64,000 bases of DNA from Patellaria atrata CBS 101060 (lineage: Eukaryota > Ascomycota > Dothideomycetes > Patellariales > Patellariaceae): contig MU006100.1 in the NCBI GenBank assembly GCA_010093705.1, forward strand, positions 217,870 to 281,869. The letters are read 5' to 3'. Position numbers and translations under genes: made by a program. Each line of letters begins with the position of its first letter. Position 1 is the stretch's first letter. Positions 59,624 to 64,000 of the stretch are shown piece by piece. The notes under the pieces were generated by a model that worked only from the letters and a program-made list of their open reading frames with translations, made no database searches and was not told the origin of the DNA.

Positions 59624-61937
59624 ATGTTGAAAACCAGGGATATACTCACGTTGGATGAAGGGACTGGGGCAAGATTTGCGAACATAATAACTACGTTGGC
59701 TGGAGTGTCAGCTCTCTCTGCAACGCTACTTACATTTGTGTATGGATATCAAGATATCACTTTACGGACTGAGGCTAACGTCTAATCTCTTCCCATAGTT
59801 CAGTATGGCTTCAATCGTAAGTTTATTTACCATATAGACCTGTACAGGTACTCATAGTAGTTAGGAAAAATTACCGGAAACCACTATTGCAGAGATATGT
59901 GGTACGGATATTACTCATGTACGTCTCCACTAATGCGAATCCATATGTTTTATTCTGATAATAGAAGGGTGCCTATATATTCTGCAGCATCTTGGGCAAG
60001 TCTTACATCACAAAATGTTGCATTCTGGGTAGATCCTTTTCGAGACGTATATGAGGTGAGCAATAGCTATTGTAGAGATCTCGCGCAAAAATTGATCAGA
60101 TATAAAAGGCATTCACAATCTATACATTCTTCCAACTCCTGATAAACTTCATCGGGGGAGAACGTCAACTAATCGTTCTTATGCATGGCCGTCCGCCAGT
60201 CTCACACCTATATCCGCTCAATTACATACTACCAAAAGTCGACATATCCGATCCCCATACATTTCTAGCCATAAAGCGCGGAATCTTACAGTATACTTGG
60301 ATTAAACCAATTTTGTCAATTGCAACAATTATATTGAAAGCAACAGGAACCTATCAAGAAGGTGATCTTTCTGTCGATTCTGGTTATCTGTGGAATGGCA
60401 TTATCTACAATCTCAGCATTACAGTCAGTCTATACGCTCTTGCTATGTTCTGGGTCTGTATGTCACAAGATTTGAAACCATTTCGACCTATGCCAAAGTT
60501 CCTTTGTATCAAAGGGATTATCTTTGCTTCATATTGGCAGGGGTTCTTCCTGTCAATCCTCGTTTGGCTAGGCGCCATACCATCCGATACCCCTGGATAC
60601 ACGGCCGACACTCTTGCAGCTTCAATTCAAGATGCACTGATTTGTTTTGAGATGCCTATTTTTGCAATCACTCATTGGTACGCATTTTCTTGGCATGATT
60701 ACGCCGACGTTACTATCTCTGCAGCACGAATGCCGGTCAAATTCGCACTTCGGGATGCTTTTGGCCCAAGAGACCTCATAGAGGATGCAAAGGACACATT
60801 CAGCGGAGAACATTATGAGTACAGAGCATTCGATGCTGATGACAATGTTCTTGCGCATGAAGAATCGTCGTCACGTGTTGCAAGGATGATGGAAGGTATG
60901 AGGTACGAAAGAGGTGGGAAAGGAAAGTACTGGATTCCGAAACCTGGGAATGATAGCGCAAGATCACCCCTTCTCGCCAAGGTTTCTGGCGGAAGGGCTC
61001 GAACTATGAGTCCTGCCGGGGGGATGCGTTCCGAAGACAGGAGGAATAAGTACGGTACGACAGGTGATATTGAGGAGACTACGCTTGACCCTGAAGAAGA
61101 GAAGCTGTACGACAATGCGAGAGCGTTAGAGTTCGGTGATTGGAATGTAAGTGAGTTTGAATCATGAATTGGATCTTATTGCTAAGAATGGATAAGTATC
61201 CGGTTATCACAGCACATACAGCTACTCGAGAGCATTATACACATGCTGATCCGAACATTGTTACTGCATCAACTAATCGACATCTCTTACAACCTACAAA
61301 ACGTAATAGAGAACGACGTCAAAGCAGGATCAAGGAGATCCAACAATCTGCAGATAAAGGAAAGCATCGCAGCAATTCCAGTAATGGGGAGAGCTCCCGA
61401 TCGAAATCAGTGTCTCGTCGTCCTGTCTTAGGAAGTCTTCTAAGGCATGAATCTTCATCTTCTGAATCGGCTAAATCCGATAATAGTCAACTAGTCGATC
61501 TTGTTGTGGAGGATCATGAGGCTGAAGAGGTCGAGAGAGTCCGAGCAAGAAAAGAAGGAGGGCCTGGTTGGAATGAGGTGGAGACAAAACACTTCATGTA
61601 AGCATCCTCAGCATGGATAGAAGAGATGAGCTGACTTGAATTTAGTCATACGTTTCCGGAAGATGATCAAGCGGAAGATGTGCGGGAAGGTTTTGATCCT
61701 GACAAACCTGAACCTTCCAGCAAAGATAAGCACAATCTTGATGCACCTTTTGCTGTAGGGAATGATGAAGATGGGGTTACTCCAGATAAGTCTGATGACG
61801 AGACACATTGGGAGCGCCGCGATTATGACGGAAAGGACGGGGAGAATGGGAATACAGAACGCAGCCCTCAATACGGCAGCTTTCACGAAGAACGGAACGC
61901 GTGGGGCGCTCGGGATGATGAAGCCAGGGGGTCATGA
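59624..61937 (+). CDS. TMEM184/Ost-alpha (DUF300) multi-pass membrane protein
   Basis: Seven-helix membrane protein of the organic solute transporter Ost-alpha/TMEM184 family; its transport substrate in fungi is not established. Seven exons: 59624-59739, 59799-59816 (18 nt), 59865-59918, 59968-60055, 60109-61146, 61197-61597 and 61646-61937, giving 668 aa. Joined blocks match the family: TFVSVWLQSKNYRKPLLQRY, VVRILLMVPIYSAASWASL, AFTIYTFFQLLINFIGGERQ, LPKVDISDPHTFLAIKRGIL, FLCIKGIIFASYWQGFFLSI and IFAITHWYAFSWHDY. The 250-residue C-terminal tail is charged and disordered, with DPNIVTASTNRHLLQPTK. Three acceptors are AAG; the one before exon 4 is a tandem TAG/AAG pair, both in phase, giving MVP or IRVP. 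The 18-nt exon supplies the conserved WLQ. Confidence 0.88.
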
Positions 61938-63194
61938 TACTTTTCATGGCTCCTTCCTCATGACCTCTTTCTTCCATACACATACTTCTTGTTGTTCAGC
62001 ATAGCGAAGGCGTCTTATCCAGCTATATACCCTTGCCTTTCACCTATTTCTTTTGATCATGAGGCCCGTTTTCTGACCGCATCTTTCTACTGACCTCTTC
62101 TCCACCAGTAGGCACAAAGTATATTTTGCAGCGCTCACTTACAAGGCTGTTGTGGCGCTTTCATGCACACCACTCACGAACAGCAAAGATATTCAACACC
62201 AATTAAGGCCAATTGCCTAATACGGGGATAAGATATACCTTCTGTCTTCTGAAATAAGTTCTGACTTCCAAACCTCATATGGTAGCTTGGTACTGTAGAC
62301 TACTGTACAGTACAAAACGTATCTTTGTTGGGTACCTTTGTACTTTGTCCTGATCAGTGAGGACCTGATACTGCACCAGCACACTACTTTACTTCCCCAT
62401 ATTGTTATTAATCTGTTCCTGAGCTTGCGATGCGCCAAGTATTAGTACAGTACAGTACTACTGCAGGACAGAAGATCTTGCATACCTCATGCTGATGCTT
62501 CGAAAGGACATCGCTGGCTCTCGTTTCATCGACTTGTCGAACGGAACGGAGCCCGCAAGATACTAGCTCTAGAATGTCCGGCACTTGCGACCCCGACGGT
62601 GAGATCTGAAAAGAATTTTTTTTTGTCAGATCGCGTGAAGGTGTTCTTCAGTATCGAGGTGTTCATGCGATTTGAGAGGTCACAGACAGTTCTCCTTTAA
62701 CCGCCCACCGTACGAGGGTTATTTGACAAGGCTTAATGACAGCCAATGAAACTCCGTTTCGATACGCTCTCCAAGCTTAGGACAACCACCATATCGAGGA
62801 CAGCTTTGGATGCTCCTATCTGAACCTTCGTGTATCCCCGTTATTGGGACAGACACTTTGCCCTTTTCTTTCTAACGAGGGGAATCTAATAATCATTGGG
62901 CGCTTCGATATGTAGGAACCGTCCTGAATCCCACCGTGCAATATGCGGCCTGTTTCGTGCCGAAAATCTGGACTGCCTGCCCTGATATTAATGGATGCAG
63001 GTCAGTCCGACTTCTCAAAAGCGCTGGATGCCCTGAGCTGCCGCTGCTGGAACTCACTCTCGAGCTTTGCAGCTTGTCATTCCTTTTTTTTCGTTCAATT
63101 CGACCGGCGTGGTCTTTTGAGTTGCGTGCTGGTTGCGTTTTGTCGGCTTCTCTTTGCAGCCTGAGATGACCTGTTGAGCATTTGCATATTTGCA
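61938..63194. other. Intergenic region, about 1.26 kb
   Basis: TMEM184 3' flank and promoter of the last gene. It contains scattered GTACAGTAC inverted-repeat motifs (62290-62460) and a T-run near 62616. No gene can be supported. Confidence 0.55.
62447..62462. repeat. GTAC-rich near-palindrome
   Basis: TAGTACAGTACAGTACTA-like sequence. A related CTGTACAGTAC sits about 140 bp upstream (near 62304). These may fold as a hairpin but no function is evident. Confidence 0.4.
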
Positions 63195-64000
63195 ATGGGA
63201 GCTTCGCAGTCTGTTGAAGGCGCAAATAATCATGGATGGCTGGTTACATCGATCGGGTGCTGTGCACCTACGAACAATCGTAATTCGGAGGATGAGGAGG
63301 AGTTGAAGCGGGAATGTGAGTTCTCTTAAGGCCCTCCATGAAGGAACAGCTGTCTGACTCGAGATCATAGCATCCGAACGAGATGTCACCATATGCTACG
63401 AACAGCCTCAGACCGTAGAGCCTTTACGCAACCCTCCACCCTCCACCCGTCCTATCACGAGTCATTCGATGGCTCACTTCTCACATTGGATGGAAAATGG
63501 ATTAGACTTCGCTTCAAGAGCATCTACCCGCATCAGCATGAGCTCCTCACGTAGACCATGGACCTCTCATTCTCGTGCCTCTCATTCGCGAGGTCGACCT
63601 AGCATAGGAGCTCCCATGGACTTCCGAAAAGTTGAGGAAATCCCAAGACGCAGAAGAAGTTTTCGTCCCCTCGAACTAAGCATATACGTCCCCAACGGCA
63701 TTCACCTCTCCCCTCTTCCCGATTTCTCCGGGGAATGGGACGAGAAAACCGTCGATCTAGCGATGCCGAAGGAAGCACACGTCAGGAGCGAGTCCGCAGC
63801 CTCGAATTACTCCAACTTCCGCATCCCCCGCAAAGCCCTCCCCTCCAGCTCATCCATTGACGAAACATCCATCCTCAACCTACGCAGGAGTATCGATATG
63901 GCACGACGCAGCACGAGCATCGATCTGGACACCCTCTCCTCCACCCCCGGTCCAACGATCCGCCGCAGCCACACATCAACCACCCTCCCCTCCTCTCCTT
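63195..64000 (+). CDS. Unrecognised, probably N-myristoylated protein (cut by window edge)
   Basis: I do not recognise this family. Exon 1 is 63195-63315 and exon 2 starts at 63371 and runs past the window end; the 55-bp intron begins GTGAGT and ends ATCATAG, and phase is kept (KRE-S-SERDVTICYEQ). About 250 residues are visible. The start MGASQSVEGANN has Gly2 and Ser6, the pattern for N-myristoylation, with a GCC cysteine pair 24-25 residues in that could be palmitoylated, so membrane attachment is likely. The visible part is otherwise Ser/Arg-rich and disordered (MAHFSHWMENGLDFASRAST, RPWTSHSRASHSRGRPS), with a short motif LELSIYVPNGIHLSPLPDF that looks conserved. A signalling adaptor role is possible but inferred only from the lipid-anchor pattern. 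Confidence 0.7.

Overview
The window is a gene-dense stretch of nuclear chromosome from a filamentous ascomycete (Pezizomycotina). Evidence for this is seen directly: short introns of about 46-60 bp with GT...CTAAC/CTAAT...AG signals, short divergent promoters, two HET-domain loci, a GH16 secreted hydrolase, a PTS2-type peroxisomal thiolase and fungal forms of Spc24, Sec5, Cic1, Rrn7 and Csf1. The protein sequences read most like Leotiomycetes (Helotiales), but that is an impression and no search was run. I see no CRISPR array, rRNA operon, plasmid or phage feature.

Layout. 1-0.3 kb: truncated start of a GH16 glucanase (-). 1.4-3.8 kb: cullin-1 (-), divergent from a cupin protein (+, 4.5-5.0 kb). 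5.8-7.2 kb: peroxisomal 3-ketoacyl-CoA thiolase (-). 8.1-10.3 kb: a decayed HET-domain pseudogene (+). 10.5-11.2 kb: BTB/POZ protein (-), divergent from palmitoyl-protein thioesterase (+, to 12.7 kb). 13.1-14.4 kb: Cic1-type ribosomal-L1-fold biogenesis factor (-), divergent from an FHA protein (+, 15.8-17.4 kb). 19.4-21.6 kb: an intact HET-domain gene (-). 22.8-24.3 kb: mitochondrial IDH2 (-), divergent from exocyst SEC5 (+, to 27.8 kb). 28.7-29.4 kb: an unrecognised disordered protein (+). 29.7-31.5 kb: the divergent pair SPC24 (-) and FIS1 (+). 32.6-34.5 kb: RING-H2 E3 ligase (+). 35.3-35.9 kb: unrecognised Arg/Tyr-rich protein (-). 37.2-42.4 kb: GYF-domain protein (+). 42.7-44.7 kb: Pol I factor RRN7 (-). 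45.2-46.0 kb: eIF5A (-), divergent from COG3 (+, to 48.6 kb). 48.8-49.0 kb: a tRNA-derived, SINE-like Pol III unit (-). 49.4-59.2 kb: the giant lipid-transfer protein CSF1 (-), divergent from a TMEM184/DUF300 membrane protein (+, 59.6-61.9 kb). 63.2-64.0 kb: start of a probable N-myristoylated protein (+), cut by the window edge.

Most genes are core housekeeping functions with no shared pathway: ubiquitin ligation, beta-oxidation, TCA cycle, ribosome synthesis, vesicle tethering, kinetochore, mitochondrial fission, translation and lipid transfer. The accessory part is limited to the two HET loci, one of them dead, and the SINE-like unit. Intron-exon structures were worked out by hand from splice signals and reading-frame continuity, and they are given gene by gene. 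No complete novel multi-gene system is evident. The best leads are the Pol III unit, the HET pseudogene, a perfect MBF/E2F-like palindrome upstream of the FHA gene, a minisatellite inside RRN7, several unusual exon structures (an ATG-only exon, an 18-nt exon, two 19-nt exons) and a frequent use of AAG 3' splice sites.
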